A stretch of 64,000 nt of DNA from Tatumella citrea (GCF_002163585.1 NZ_CP015579.1:372001-436000), one strand, 5' to 3'. Counted from the stretch's first letter, positions 1-9,370 are shown. Translations and numbers: made by a program. Notes: generated by a model from the sequence alone, not told the origin.

Positions 1-467
1 TGGTGCTGATGGCGGCCATTATCCCGTTCACTTTCTGGCTGACCGGCACCACCATCGGTATTCCGGCAGCAGTGGTGCCAATGATAGTCGCCGGTACTCC
101 GTTTTTTGCCCGGCTGGTAGAGAACGCGCTGCGCGAACTGCCCGCCGAAGTTACGGCAGTAGGTCTGGTATCGGGGGGATCACCGTGGCAGATCATCTGT
201 GGAGCTCAGCTCAGTGAGGCGCTGCCGGCGATTGTGGCCGGAATTGTACTCAACCTGATCTCAATGATTGAGTATTCGGCGATTGCCGGGACCATCGGTG
301 CCGGAGGCATCGGTTATCTGGCCGTGGTGTATGGCTATCAGCGTTTTGACCATCACATCATGATTGCCACCATTATTGTACTGATTGCCACAATTCAGAT
401 TATTCAGTTTACCGGTGACCGCCTGGTCGCCGCTCTCCAGCATGCTAAAGGCAGCCATTCATCATGA
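1..467 (+). CDS. ABC transporter permease, MetI type (5' truncated by window)
   Basis: This is the C-terminal part of an inner-membrane permease of a methionine/NlpA-type ABC importer; the reading frame is open to the window edge and the start lies outside. About 154 residues are visible against roughly 217 for MetI. Several hydrophobic spans are present, and the stretch with ELPAEV, GLVSGGSPWQ and AQLSEALP looks like the cytoplasmic EAA-type loop that contacts the ATPase. It overlaps the next gene by ATGA, so the two are translationally coupled. Its neighbours handle organosulfur compounds, so it may import a sulfonate, sulfone or methionine derivative; the substrate is inferred. Confidence 0.85.
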   Translation, partial: VLMAAIIPFTFWLTGTTIGIPAAVVPMIVAGTPFFARLVENALRELPAEVTAVGLVSGGSPWQIICGAQLSEALPAIVAGIVLNLISMIEYSAIAGTIGAGGIGYLAVVYGYQRFDHHIMIATIIVLIATIQIIQFTGDRLVAALQHAKGSHSS

Positions 468-1339
468 CTCAGCAGAACTTTGAAATTAAACAGAAGAAAA
501 CCTGGCCGAAAATCGTGCTGCTGGTGGTGGTGATAGTGATAGCCGCTCTCGCCTGGCACTTTACGTCGCGCCAACAGCAAGCGGTGACTTTTGGCACCAC
601 ACTGAAGGTCCATTTTGAACCGGCGATGGCCGGAGAACAGAAGGTGATTGAGTACGTTGCTCAGCATATCGCCCCGGACTATGGCATCAAAATTGTCGCG
701 GTAGGATTGCAGGATTCGGTACAGGCTAACCGGGCGGTGGCAGACGGCCAATACGCCGCCACTGTCCATGAACACAAGTGGTGGCTCAAACAGGTAGCAG
801 AGGCGAATAATTTTGCGCTGACTCCGACAGAGCCGCTGTTTCAGTGGGCATTTGGTCTCTATTCCGACAGGTATCCGTCGGTACAGGCATTACCGGACGG
901 TGCAGTAATTGTGGTACCCAATGATGGCGCCAACCAGGGACAGGCGCTGTGGCTGCTTAGCCGTATCGGTCTGATTGGTCTGGACCCGTCGGTCGAACCA
1001 CGTACAGCAAAACTGGCAGATATTAAGCAGAATCCACACCATTTTGTATTTAAGGAACTGGATCTGCTGACCATCCCACGGGCACTCAATTCGGTGGATG
1101 CGGCTATCGGTTATGTATCGCAGTTTGATGCCGGAAAGGTACCGCGCGACAAAGGTATTCTGTTCCCGCCAGCGCCAAAAACCTTCGCTTCTCAGCTGGT
1201 GATTGGCACCCCGTATCTGAAAGACAAAAATATTATTCAGCTGGAGAAAGCCTTTGCTGACCCGCGTCTGCAACAGTGGCTGAAACAGACCGACGATCCA
1301 CAAGTACACGGAGTTCTGGTTCCCGTTTCCGGTGACTAA
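464..1339 (+). CDS. MetQ/NlpA-family substrate-binding protein, membrane-anchored
   Basis: This is a periplasmic binding protein of the NlpA/MetQ family, 291 residues, and should deliver substrate to the permease encoded just upstream. The family body is recognisable: TTLKVHFEPAM near residue 45, then PNDGANQGQALWLL and later AIGYVSQFDAG. Instead of a lipoprotein signal with a lipobox Cys, the N-terminus has a Lys-rich start followed by one hydrophobic span (residues about 17-33, rich in V, I and L). It therefore seems to be tethered by an uncleaved transmembrane anchor. The ATG overlaps the permease stop. No ATPase gene follows; it may lie upstream of the window. Confidence 0.82.
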   Translation: MTQQNFEIKQKKTWPKIVLLVVVIVIAALAWHFTSRQQQAVTFGTTLKVHFEPAMAGEQKVIEYVAQHIAPDYGIKIVAVGLQDSVQANRAVADGQYAATVHEHKWWLKQVAEANNFALTPTEPLFQWAFGLYSDRYPSVQALPDGAVIVVPNDGANQGQALWLLSRIGLIGLDPSVEPRTAKLADIKQNPHHFVFKELDLLTIPRALNSVDAAIGYVSQFDAGKVPRDKGILFPPAPKTFASQLVIGTPYLKDKNIIQLEKAFADPRLQQWLKQTDDPQVHGVLVPVSGD

Positions 1340-1366
1340 ACCCTTTTAAGGACAATCAGTTAACAG

Positions 1367-1396
1367 CGGGTGACCGGGCAGGTCACCCGGCGTTTT
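1367..1396 (+). terminator. Rho-independent terminator after the MetIQ-type genes
   Basis: A perfect 9-bp stem (1367-1375 with 1381-1389), loop GGGCA, is followed by GCGTTTTCC. It lies 28 bp after the substrate-binding protein gene and separates it from the MFS-monooxygenase operon. Confidence 0.7.
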
Positions 1397-1458
1397 CCTG
1401 TCGACGGAATATGGTTCAACTTATTGATTATATTGAATTTAATAGCAAAATTTGTTGT

Positions 1459-1487
1459 TTGTCTTTCCGGGGTTTGCAGCTTATAAA
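1459..1487 (+). promoter_or_regulatory. Putative sigma-70 promoter for the MFS-SfnB operon
   Basis: TTGTCT at 1459-1464 and TATAAA at 1482-1487 are separated by 17 bp and lie about 65 bp before the chosen ATG. The region immediately upstream (1420-1450) is markedly AT-rich, as often seen where CysB or Cbl bind, but I cannot identify a specific site. Confidence 0.35.
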
Positions 1488-1550
1488 TCGTCCCATCATC
1501 TGCAGCTTCTGCGCTTTGCAGACAGCACATTACAAAAAGACGAGGGTTCT

Positions 1551-3014
1551 ATGAGCACGATAAATACCGATGACGGACTGATTGCGCCGCCATCTCATTC
1601 ATCGCCGGTCCGTTCGGTCGGTGATGTTGCAAGGTTGATTAACCGTCATGCAGGAAGCCGGAAAAACAGCTATGCCAGATTTATCGTTTTTCTGGCGCTG
1701 GGTGGCGTTTTCCTCGACGCCTATGACCTCACGACGCTCTCCTACGGAATTGATGATGTGGTGAAAGAGTTTGGGCTGACCCCCACTCTGACAGGCGTGG
1801 TGACCTCTTCTATTATGGTTGGCACCATCATCGGTAATCTGCTGGGAGGCTGGCTGACCGATAAATATGGCCGCTATTCGGTATTTATGGCCGATATGCT
1901 GTTTTTTGTGGTGTCGGCGATTGCCGCCGGACTGGCACCCAATGTCTGGGTACTGATTGGCGCCCGTTTCCTGATGGGGATTGGTGTCGGCATAGACCTG
2001 CCGGTGGCGATGGCTTATCTGGCGGAATTCTCGAAATTCACCGGTAAAGGCAATAAAGCTTCACGGCTGGCTGCCTGGTGTCCGATGTGGTATGCCGCTT
2101 CTTCGGTCTGTTTCCTGATTATTTTCGGACTCTATTTTGTGCTGCCTCAGGCACATATCGACTGGCTGTGGCGGGCTTCGCTGCTGTTCGGAGCGGTTCC
2201 GGCATTGCTAATTATTGCAGTGCGCAGCAAGTTTATGAACGAATCGCCGCTGTGGGCCGCCAACCAGGGTGACCTGAGTGGTGCGGTACGCATCCTGCGT
2301 GATTCTTACGGTATTACGGCTCATGAAGAGGCTCCGCCGCAGGCAGAGAAAAAATCTCCGCCGAAAGTCAGCTTCCGTGTGCTGTTTCAGAAACCTTATC
2401 GCGAACGCACGCTGGTCGCTGCGGTAATGAATATCTGTATTTCCTTCGAATACACCGCTATTGCCTTCTTCCTGCCATCGATTCTGGCGCAGTTTCTTGG
2501 TGCCGGGGTGTTTGAAACCATTTCCGCCTCGCTGGGACTGAATGCCTTATTTGCCTTTACCGGTGGATTACTGGGGATGCGTCTGGCGTGGAAGTTTCCT
2601 TCCCGCCATGTAGCGATTGCCGGATTTGCTTTGCAGTTTATTGCGTTGGTTTCACTGGCGCTGATAGGGCACCCCGGGGCGCTGGTCGGAGTGGTGTTTG
2701 CCATTCTGATGCTCGGTCTGTGGCTGTTTGCTGAAGGATTCGGTCCCGGGGCACAGATGATGATTTATCCGGCGCTATCTTACCCGACACATATCCGTGC
2801 CACCGGGGTGGGCTTTGCCCGTTCGTTGTCCGGTATTGGCAGTGCGCTGGCACTGTTTATCCTGCCGATTTTGCAGGCATCGTTCGGCACCAATATGTTC
2901 TGGATAGTCTCTCTGGCCGCCATTATTCCGATTGTTTTCCTGCTGGCTGTCCGTTTTGAACCTACCCGCCATGACATTGATGATCATGCTGCACAAGGAG
3001 AATCCCATGTCTGA
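1551..3014 (+). CDS. MFS transporter, 12-TM sugar/metabolite:H+ symporter type
   Basis: This is an inner-membrane secondary transporter of about 487 residues. The N-terminal half has the typical first helix (FLALGGVFLDAYDLTTLSYG) and the MFS loop motif GGWLTDKYGR, with further hydrophobic helices to the end. I chose ATG 1551 because GAGGG lies just upstream and it begins a normal hydrophilic lead; the open frame extends to 1452 without a better start. The next gene's ATG lies inside its last codons, so it belongs to the same operon as the flavin monooxygenases. By context it probably imports the organosulfur compound they desulfurise; substrate not determined. Confidence 0.85.
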   Translation: MSTINTDDGLIAPPSHSSPVRSVGDVARLINRHAGSRKNSYARFIVFLALGGVFLDAYDLTTLSYGIDDVVKEFGLTPTLTGVVTSSIMVGTIIGNLLGGWLTDKYGRYSVFMADMLFFVVSAIAAGLAPNVWVLIGARFLMGIGVGIDLPVAMAYLAEFSKFTGKGNKASRLAAWCPMWYAASSVCFLIIFGLYFVLPQAHIDWLWRASLLFGAVPALLIIAVRSKFMNESPLWAANQGDLSGAVRILRDSYGITAHEEAPPQAEKKSPPKVSFRVLFQKPYRERTLVAAVMNICISFEYTAIAFFLPSILAQFLGAGVFETISASLGLNALFAFTGGLLGMRLAWKFPSRHVAIAGFALQFIALVSLALIGHPGALVGVVFAILMLGLWLFAEGFGPGAQMMIYPALSYPTHIRATGVGFARSLSGIGSALALFILPILQASFGTNMFWIVSLAAIIPIVFLLAVRFEPTRHDIDDHAAQGESHV

Positions 3015-4215
3015 ACCACAGATCCCTGATTATGAAACCATTGCCGCGAAATTCCGTCCGATTTTTACCCGGATCGCCGCAGGGGCAACCGAACGAGAAA
3101 TCAACCGCCAGCTGGCAAATGAACCGGTTCGTTGGCTGAAAGAGGCCGGGTTTGGTGCTCTGCGAATTCCGGTAGAACAGGGGGGTTTTGGTGTCAGCTT
3201 ACCGCAATTATTCCGGTTGCTGACCGAGCTGGCGGAAGCTGACTCGAATCTGCCTCAGGCGCTGCGTGCTCATTTTGCATTTGTCGAAGACCGGCTGAAT
3301 CAGCCGGACAGTGAAGACCGGCGTCGCTGGTTCCGCCGTTTTACCGACGGAGAACTGGTGGGCAGCGGCTGGACGGAAACCGGTGACGTTAAATTGGGCG
3401 ACGTGGTGACCCGGGTGACCAGGGCAGAACAGGGCTGGCAGCTTGATGGCCATAAATTTTACAGCACCGGCACGCTGTACGCCGACTGGATCGATGTTTT
3501 TGCACGGCGTAATGATAATAACGGCGATGTGATTGCGGTGGTCAGCACCCGCCAGCCAGGGGTTGAACGGGAAGATGACTGGGATGGTTTTGGGCAGCGC
3601 CTGACCGGCAGCGGTACTACCCGGTTTAACCAGGCTAGTGTGGAAACTGAACATGTCTATGATTTTTCTGAACGTTTCCGTTACCAGACTGCTTTTTATC
3701 AGCATGTGTTATTAGCCACCCTGGCCGGTATTGCCCGTGCTGTTACCCGCGATGCTGCAAAAGGCGTAGCGGCCCGTAAACGTATTTACAGCCACGGTAA
3801 TGCACCTCAGGTCAGGCAGGATCCGCAGGTATTACAGGTGGTGGGGCAAATTTCTTCCTGGTCATTTGCTGTGGAGGCTGCCGTACAACAGGCGACTCAT
3901 TCCCTGCAACGCGCCTGGGAACTGCATGACAGTGCGGATGAAGCGGCTGTGTTGCAGGCCAATATCGATGCTGAAGTTGATGCGGCCAGAGCCCAGGTGA
4001 TTGCCTCCGAACTGGTGCCGCGTGCAGCGACCGAGTTGTTTAACGCTCTGGGAGCCTCCGACACCCGGGTCAGTAAAGCGCTGGATCGCCACTGGCGTAA
4101 TGCCCGTACCGTTTCGTCCCACAACCCGGTGATTTATAAAGCCCGTAATGTCGGTGACTGGGAAGTGAACGCGCACCAGCCCACCTTTATCTGGCAAATC
4201 GGTAACGGTGAGTAG
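3007..4215 (+). CDS. Acyl-CoA-dehydrogenase-like flavin monooxygenase (DszC/SfnB superfamily), copy 1
   Basis: A soluble protein of 402 residues with an acyl-CoA dehydrogenase fold. Members of this branch use reduced flavin and oxygen to oxidise sulfur or related heteroatoms rather than acyl-CoA. Visible marks are GSGWTETG in the mid-domain, DGHKFYSTGTLYADW, DDWDGFGQRLTGSGTT and the C-terminal DRHWRNART motif. After that motif it reads VSSHNPVIYK, where the three paralogues read HTLHDP(V/I)RWK, so this copy is the most divergent and may act on a different substrate. The start overlaps the MFS stop, and copy 2 follows after 10 bp. Confidence 0.85.
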   Translation: MSEPQIPDYETIAAKFRPIFTRIAAGATEREINRQLANEPVRWLKEAGFGALRIPVEQGGFGVSLPQLFRLLTELAEADSNLPQALRAHFAFVEDRLNQPDSEDRRRWFRRFTDGELVGSGWTETGDVKLGDVVTRVTRAEQGWQLDGHKFYSTGTLYADWIDVFARRNDNNGDVIAVVSTRQPGVEREDDWDGFGQRLTGSGTTRFNQASVETEHVYDFSERFRYQTAFYQHVLLATLAGIARAVTRDAAKGVAARKRIYSHGNAPQVRQDPQVLQVVGQISSWSFAVEAAVQQATHSLQRAWELHDSADEAAVLQANIDAEVDAARAQVIASELVPRAATELFNALGASDTRVSKALDRHWRNARTVSSHNPVIYKARNVGDWEVNAHQPTFIWQIGNGE

Positions 4216-4225
4216 GGGATTGAGG

Positions 4226-5437
4226 ATGACACAGCAGGAAACCCGGCGGCTGTCAGAAACAGCCGCGGTAATTACCAGTGAGAAACAGGCGATCGAGGCG
4301 GCCCGTGCCGTCGCGGCGCTGGCGGCGACTGATGTGGTGAAACGTGATAGCCAGAGAATTTACCCGCAGGAAGCGCTGGCACTGTTCAGCAGTTCAGGGC
4401 TGGGGAGCATTCTGGTACCGCGCCACTATGGCGGGGGCGGATTATCTTACGGCACGGTGGCTGAGGTGTTCCGCATCATTTCGGAGGTCGATCCTTCGCT
4501 GGGACAGATTCCGCAGAATCATTTTGGTCTGATTCAGTATCTGCGCGATGAAGGCACAGAGCTGCAAAAACAGCAGCTGTTTGGCCGGGTGGTCGCAGGC
4601 TACCGGATTGGTAATGGCGGGCCGGAAAAAGGGGCACGTCATACCCGTGAGGTGCTGGCAAGGCTGCATTATACCCCTGAAGGGCCGCGGCTGACCGGTG
4701 AAAAGTTTTACTCCACCGGGGCGTTATTTGCCGATATCGCGGCCACCACCGCCATTGATGACCAGGGGAAAGCATTACTGGCATTTATTCCGCTGCCTGC
4801 TGAGGGGCTGCAAATCATCGACGACTGGTCAGGTATCGGTCAGCGAACCACGGCCAGCGGCACTATGCGCTTACAGAAGGTGGCCGTGGACCCGGACTGG
4901 CTGGTGGCGGTACCAGCTACCGATAAGCCTTCGCTGCGTGGTCCGGTGTCTCAGTTGATTCAGGCGGCAATTGATGCCGGTATTGCACGCGGTGCGTTTG
5001 AAGAAGCCAGAGAGTTTATTTTGCATCAGTCACGGCCGTGGGTGGATGCCGGGGTAGAGCGCAATGCAGACGACAGCCAGTTGCAGGCAGATGTCGGGCG
5101 GGTTTATGTCGGATTACTGGCGGCAGAGACCACACTCAGACAGGCTGCCGCAGTGCTGGACAGCATCGACCCGGCGCAACTGAATGCCGCTACCGCCGCA
5201 CGGGCATCGATTGCGGTAGCCGGTGCCAAGGTACTGACCACCACGGCAGCATTACAGGTCAGTGAAAAACTCCTGGAATGGGGCGGCAGCCGGGCCACTC
5301 TGGAACAGCACGGATTAGATCGCCACTGGCGCAATGCCCGCACCCATACCCTGCACGATCCGGTGCGCTGGAAGCAGCACACCCTTGGAAATTATTACCT
5401 TAATGGCGTTGAACCGGTACGCCACGCCTGGATATAA
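4226..5437 (+). CDS. SfnB-family sulfur-acquisition oxidoreductase, copy 2
   Basis: A 403-residue acyl-CoA-dehydrogenase-fold protein of the SfnB family, which takes part in use of sulfones and other organosulfur compounds during sulfate starvation, probably with reduced FMN. Shared motifs are GQIPQNHFG, GEKFYSTGALFADI, DDWSGIGQRTTASGT and DRHWRNARTHTLHDPVRWK at the C-terminus. ATG 4226 is preceded by GGGGATTGAGG; an upstream GTG at 4208 is less likely. It sits 10 bp after copy 1 and 10 bp before copy 3 in one operon. Function is assigned by family and context only. Confidence 0.85.
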   Translation: MTQQETRRLSETAAVITSEKQAIEAARAVAALAATDVVKRDSQRIYPQEALALFSSSGLGSILVPRHYGGGGLSYGTVAEVFRIISEVDPSLGQIPQNHFGLIQYLRDEGTELQKQQLFGRVVAGYRIGNGGPEKGARHTREVLARLHYTPEGPRLTGEKFYSTGALFADIAATTAIDDQGKALLAFIPLPAEGLQIIDDWSGIGQRTTASGTMRLQKVAVDPDWLVAVPATDKPSLRGPVSQLIQAAIDAGIARGAFEEAREFILHQSRPWVDAGVERNADDSQLQADVGRVYVGLLAAETTLRQAAAVLDSIDPAQLNAATAARASIAVAGAKVLTTTAALQVSEKLLEWGGSRATLEQHGLDRHWRNARTHTLHDPVRWKQHTLGNYYLNGVEPVRHAWI

Positions 5438-5447
5438 GGACGCAATC

Positions 5448-6656
5448 ATGACAGTGAGTCAGGTCAGCCCGAAACATCCCGCAGCACTGATTACCTCCCC
5501 GCAGCAGGCGGTCAGTGTCGCCCGTGAACTGGCGGATGCTATCCGCAGCGGTTCGACCAGCCGGGATCGGGACAGAATTCTGCCGGTCCGCGAGCTGGAA
5601 CAGTTTTTTGCCTCCGGTCTGGGCGGTATCACCGTGCCGAAAAGCTTTGGCGGGGCCGGGGTACCGACCGCCACTCTGGCGGAGGTGACAGCCATTATCA
5701 GCGAGGCCGACAGTGCCATCGGTCAGGTGCCACAAAATCATTACTATGCGCTGGAAGTACTGCGGGTAAACGGCAGCCCACAGCAGCAACAGCGGCTGTA
5801 TGCCGAAGTACTGGCCGGGGTTCACCTCGGGAATGCGCTGGCAGAGTTTACCTCTCCGGCTGCTCATCAGCGTTCGACCTCCATCCTGCCGCAGGGCGAT
5901 AATTACCTGCTGCAGGGCCGAAAATTTTATGCCACCGGTGCCTTGTTCGCGGACCGCATTCCGACGGCTGCGCGTGACGAAAATGGCAAAGATCAGCTGG
6001 TGTTTGTGCCCCGCGAACAGCCCGGGGTGACGGTGATCGATGACTGGTCTGGCTTTGGTCAGCGTACCACCGGCAGCGGCTCGGTGGTGTTTGAACAGGT
6101 AGTGGTCGGGGGTGAGGATATTGTGCCATTTTCCTCTGCCTTTGAACGGCCAACCACCGTAGGACCATTCGCCCAGATTATTCACGCGGCGATAGACCAG
6201 GGCATTGCCCGGGCGGCATTTAACGATATGCTCGGTTTTATCCGACAACACGCCCGACCCTGGCCGGACTCCGGACTGGAACAGGCCGCCGATGATCCGC
6301 TGACCCTCGACAGAGTCGGACGGCTGGCTGCCCGGTTACAGGGGGGCGATGCACTACTCAGTACGGCAGGCCTGGCAGTGGATGCTGCACAGGCAGATCC
6401 GAATGCCGGTAGTGTGGCCGAAGCCTCGTTACAGGTGGCGGTCGCGCGGGCCTGGACCACCGAAGTCTCTCTGGAAGCCGGTAATTTGCTGTTTGAACTG
6501 TCCGGTACCCGTTCCGCGTTGCGTGAACACAATCTGGATCGTCACTGGCGCAATGCCCGTACCCATACGCTGCACGATCCTATCCGCTGGAAGTACCCGG
6601 TTATCGGTAACTATCTGCTGAATGGCGTGTTACCACCGCGCAGGGGAACAATATGA
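5448..6656 (+). CDS. SfnB-family sulfur-acquisition oxidoreductase, copy 3
   Basis: A 402-residue paralogue of copy 2 with the same landmarks: GQVPQNHYYAL, GRKFYATGALFADR, DDWSGFGQRTTGSGS and LDRHWRNARTHTLHDPIRWK. It should be a flavin-dependent oxidoreductase for organosulfur compounds. ATG 5448 follows AAGGACGCAATC; the longer open frame from 5334 runs into the end of copy 2 and is not needed. The stop overlaps the LLM monooxygenase start (ATGA), which implies coupled translation and perhaps consecutive action on one substrate. Confidence 0.85.
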   Translation: MTVSQVSPKHPAALITSPQQAVSVARELADAIRSGSTSRDRDRILPVRELEQFFASGLGGITVPKSFGGAGVPTATLAEVTAIISEADSAIGQVPQNHYYALEVLRVNGSPQQQQRLYAEVLAGVHLGNALAEFTSPAAHQRSTSILPQGDNYLLQGRKFYATGALFADRIPTAARDENGKDQLVFVPREQPGVTVIDDWSGFGQRTTGSGSVVFEQVVVGGEDIVPFSSAFERPTTVGPFAQIIHAAIDQGIARAAFNDMLGFIRQHARPWPDSGLEQAADDPLTLDRVGRLAARLQGGDALLSTAGLAVDAAQADPNAGSVAEASLQVAVARAWTTEVSLEAGNLLFELSGTRSALREHNLDRHWRNARTHTLHDPIRWKYPVIGNYLLNGVLPPRRGTI

Positions 6657-8005
6657 GCCAGCCCGGAAAACAGATACTGCTTAATGCATTCAATATGAAC
6701 TGTGTCGGCCATATTCATCACGGTATGTGGACCCACCCGCTTGATCAGTCAGTAGATTTTAACTCGCTGAATTACTGGCTGGAACTGGCAAAAACCCTGG
6801 AGCGGGGATTGTTCGACGGGCTGTTTATTGCCGATATCCTCGGGGTTTATGACGTTTATCAACAGGGGATTGCCCTGACCGCCAGCGAATCTATCCAGTT
6901 GCCGGTCAATGACCCGTTACTGCTGATCCCGGCGATGGCCAGCGTGACGCAACATCTTGGGTTCGGGGTTACTGCGAACCTGAGTTATGAAGCGCCTTAT
7001 CCGTTTGCCCGCCGTTTCTCGACGCTTGATCATCTGACCGGAGGACGGATTGGCTGGAATATTGTCACTGGCTACCTGGACAGTGCGGCACGGGCGATGG
7101 GGCAGGCTCAGCTGGCGGGACATGACCGCCGTTATGATCAGGCCGATGAGTTCCTTGAGGTCAGTTATCAGTTGTGGGAGGGTAGCTGGGAAGATGACGC
7201 GGTACTGGCCGATAAGCAGCGGCGGTTGTATGCCGACAGTAAAAAGATTCATCCGGTCCGGCATCATGGGGAATTCTATCAGCTGGAAGGCTACCATTTG
7301 TCTTCACCTTCACCGCAGCGTACTCCGCTGTTATTCCAGGCCGGCAGTTCTGAACGGGGCAGCCGGTTTGCCGCACAACATGCTGAATGTACTTTTGTGA
7401 GCGGCGGTAGCTTACAGGGAACCCGTGCTCAGGTAGAAAAACTGCGTCAGGCGGCCCGTGACCAGGGGCGGCAGCCCGATGATATTAAGGTGTTTATGGG
7501 CGTTTCGGTGATTGTAGCTGCCACCGAAGCGGAGGCACGCAGTAAACACCAGGAATATCTGCGTTATGCCAGTCCCGAGGCAGGCCTGGCCCATTTCTCC
7601 AGCTCCGTAGGTATCGACTTTGCGCAATTCGGCCTCGACGAACCGGTAAGCAGCGGTCCGACACGAGCCATCGAATCGGTCAGCAAAGCATTTGATGGCT
7701 GGACACCGCGCCGCTTACTGGAACAGCATGCACTGGGAGGGCGCTACACGCTGATCGTCGGTTCTCCTTCGCAGGTAGCGGATCAGTTGCTGAACTGGGT
7801 GGATGAGACCGGGATCGATGGTTTCAATCTGACGCGGATCGTCAATCCGCAGAGCTATGTTGATTTTATCGATCTGGTGGTGCCGGAATTGCAGCAGCGG
7901 GGTCGTTACAAAACGGCTTACCAGCCGGGCACATTCCGCGAAAAGTTGTTTGGTCAGTCAGCCAGATTACCGGCAACTCATCCGGCGGCACAGTCACGTC
8001 GCTAA
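6653..8005 (+). CDS. LLM-class flavin-dependent monooxygenase, NtaA/SnaA/DszA type
   Basis: A 450-residue TIM-barrel monooxygenase of the luciferase-like family, the group that includes nitrilotriacetate, dibenzothiophene-sulfone and alkanesulfonate monooxygenases. These use FMNH2 supplied by a separate reductase. The N-terminus (LLNAFNMNCVGHIHHGMWTH) and the block RRFSTLDHLTGGRIGWNIVTGYLDSAARAMG (shown here as separate motifs: STLDHLTGGRIGWN and VTGYLDSAAR) are characteristic, as are LLFQAGSSERG and FAAQHAECTF. It is translationally coupled to SfnB copy 3. No flavin reductase gene is visible in the operon, so reduced flavin must come from elsewhere. Confidence 0.87.
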   Translation: MSQPGKQILLNAFNMNCVGHIHHGMWTHPLDQSVDFNSLNYWLELAKTLERGLFDGLFIADILGVYDVYQQGIALTASESIQLPVNDPLLLIPAMASVTQHLGFGVTANLSYEAPYPFARRFSTLDHLTGGRIGWNIVTGYLDSAARAMGQAQLAGHDRRYDQADEFLEVSYQLWEGSWEDDAVLADKQRRLYADSKKIHPVRHHGEFYQLEGYHLSSPSPQRTPLLFQAGSSERGSRFAAQHAECTFVSGGSLQGTRAQVEKLRQAARDQGRQPDDIKVFMGVSVIVAATEAEARSKHQEYLRYASPEAGLAHFSSSVGIDFAQFGLDEPVSSGPTRAIESVSKAFDGWTPRRLLEQHALGGRYTLIVGSPSQVADQLLNWVDETGIDGFNLTRIVNPQSYVDFIDLVVPELQQRGRYKTAYQPGTFREKLFGQSARLPATHPAAQSRR

Positions 8006-8013
8006 AGCTGAAA

Positions 8014-8033
8014 CACCGCCCTGCGGGGCGGTG
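8014..8033. terminator. Hairpin between convergent monooxygenase genes
   Basis: A perfect 8-bp GC-rich stem (8014-8021 with 8026-8033), loop TGCG, lies between the LLM gene and the convergent fourth SfnB gene. It lacks a clear T-run on either side but is well placed as a shared, bidirectional terminator. Confidence 0.5.
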
Positions 8034-8041
8034 ATAATGAT

Positions 8042-9307
8042 TCAGTTCCAGGCATGGCGTGGCGGGTTAATATTGTTCAGATAGTAGTTTCCTACATGGA
8101 AATATTTCCAGCGCACCGGGTCATGCAGGGTATGAGTGCGGGCATTGCGCCAGTGACGATCCAGATTAAACTCTTCCAGCGTTGAGCGCGTTCCTGCCAG
8201 TTCAAACAGTTTATTCCCCGCCTGCAAAGCCACTTCCGTAGTCAACACTTTGGCTTCGGCGGTAGCGACCGAGGCTGCCGCCACGGTCTGTTCATTTGGC
8301 TGTTTCAGGGCTTCATCAATCAGTTGTCCTGCCCGCCATAGCAGTGACTCTGCGGCATGCAGCCGGATTTTCAAATCACCAATCGCTGCGATGGTGAAGA
8401 TATCCTGTGAAGCTTTTTCCTGACCACTGTCGATCCACGGACGGGACTTCTCATTGATGAATTTCACCGTATCAGCGATGGTACCGCGCGCGATACCGGC
8501 ATCCACTGCGGCCTGAATAATCTGTGATATCGCCCCGGCGGCAGTAGGACGGTCAAAGGCTTTCCAGACCGGAATCACATCCTCTTCTGTGGCCCGGACA
8601 TTATCCAGAACGACACTGCCGGACGCGGTAGTACGCTGACCAAACGAGGACCAGTTATTAATCACGGTCAGTCCTTCACTGTCACGGTTCAGAACCACCA
8701 GTTGTACCAGCCCCTGTTCATCGACAGCCACGGTATGTACTTTGTGTGCCAGCAGGGCGCCGGTGGCATAAAATTTTTCACCATTAACCCGCAGATGATC
8801 ACCCTGCCGTGTCAGGGTGGTCCGGAAATCGGCAACGGTTTTTGAGCCTTTTTCGGAAAATGCATTACCCCAGCGTTCGCCGCGCAATACGCCAGCCAGC
8901 AGCCGCTGTTTCTGGCTTTCACTGCCATCAGCGATCAGATGGGCCACACCCGCCAGATGATTCTGCGGGATTTGTCCCAGTGCGGAATCGGCTGCCGAAA
9001 TTATGGAAATCACCCGTGCTACGGTGGCATAGGAGACCTCTGCGCCGCCATAAGCTTTTGGCACGTTGATGCCCCACAAACCGCTTTGTGAAAATGCTTC
9101 CAGTTCGGCCACCGGCAGAATTCCTTCGCGGTCACGGCGGGCGGCGCCAGCCGCAAATTGTTCCGCCAGTTGTTCTGCGACCTCGATTGCCTGCTTATCA
9201 CTGCGGATAAGCTGTGCCGGGACAGACGGCAGTGGTCGCGGGGCCAGCGGTTCAGAAGAGTTCACGTAAATATCGGCGGCCTGTGGAACCTCTAATGTGC
9301 TCATCAC
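8042..9307 (-). CDS. SfnB-family sulfur-acquisition oxidoreductase, copy 4
   Basis: A fourth paralogue, 421 residues, encoded on the opposite strand and facing the operon. It has GQIPQNHLAG, GEKFYATGALLAHK, NNWSSFGQRTTASGS and LDRHWRNARTHTLHDPVRWK. Its N-terminus is about 20 residues longer than in copies 2 and 3. Two adjacent ATG codons (9307, 9304) follow an AAGGAG site; the first is used here. Having its own promoter region (9308-9527) means it can be expressed separately from the other three. Function is assigned by family: flavin-dependent oxidation in organosulfur use. Confidence 0.85.
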   Translation of the reverse strand: MMSTLEVPQAADIYVNSSEPLAPRPLPSVPAQLIRSDKQAIEVAEQLAEQFAAGAARRDREGILPVAELEAFSQSGLWGINVPKAYGGAEVSYATVARVISIISAADSALGQIPQNHLAGVAHLIADGSESQKQRLLAGVLRGERWGNAFSEKGSKTVADFRTTLTRQGDHLRVNGEKFYATGALLAHKVHTVAVDEQGLVQLVVLNRDSEGLTVINNWSSFGQRTTASGSVVLDNVRATEEDVIPVWKAFDRPTAAGAISQIIQAAVDAGIARGTIADTVKFINEKSRPWIDSGQEKASQDIFTIAAIGDLKIRLHAAESLLWRAGQLIDEALKQPNEQTVAAASVATAEAKVLTTEVALQAGNKLFELAGTRSTLEEFNLDRHWRNARTHTLHDPVRWKYFHVGNYYLNNINPPRHAWN

Positions 9308-9370
9308 TTCTCCTTACCAGACTTGTCGCGCATAGCGCAGAATCCACATAGTGGCACAGTTTTTCCGGCA

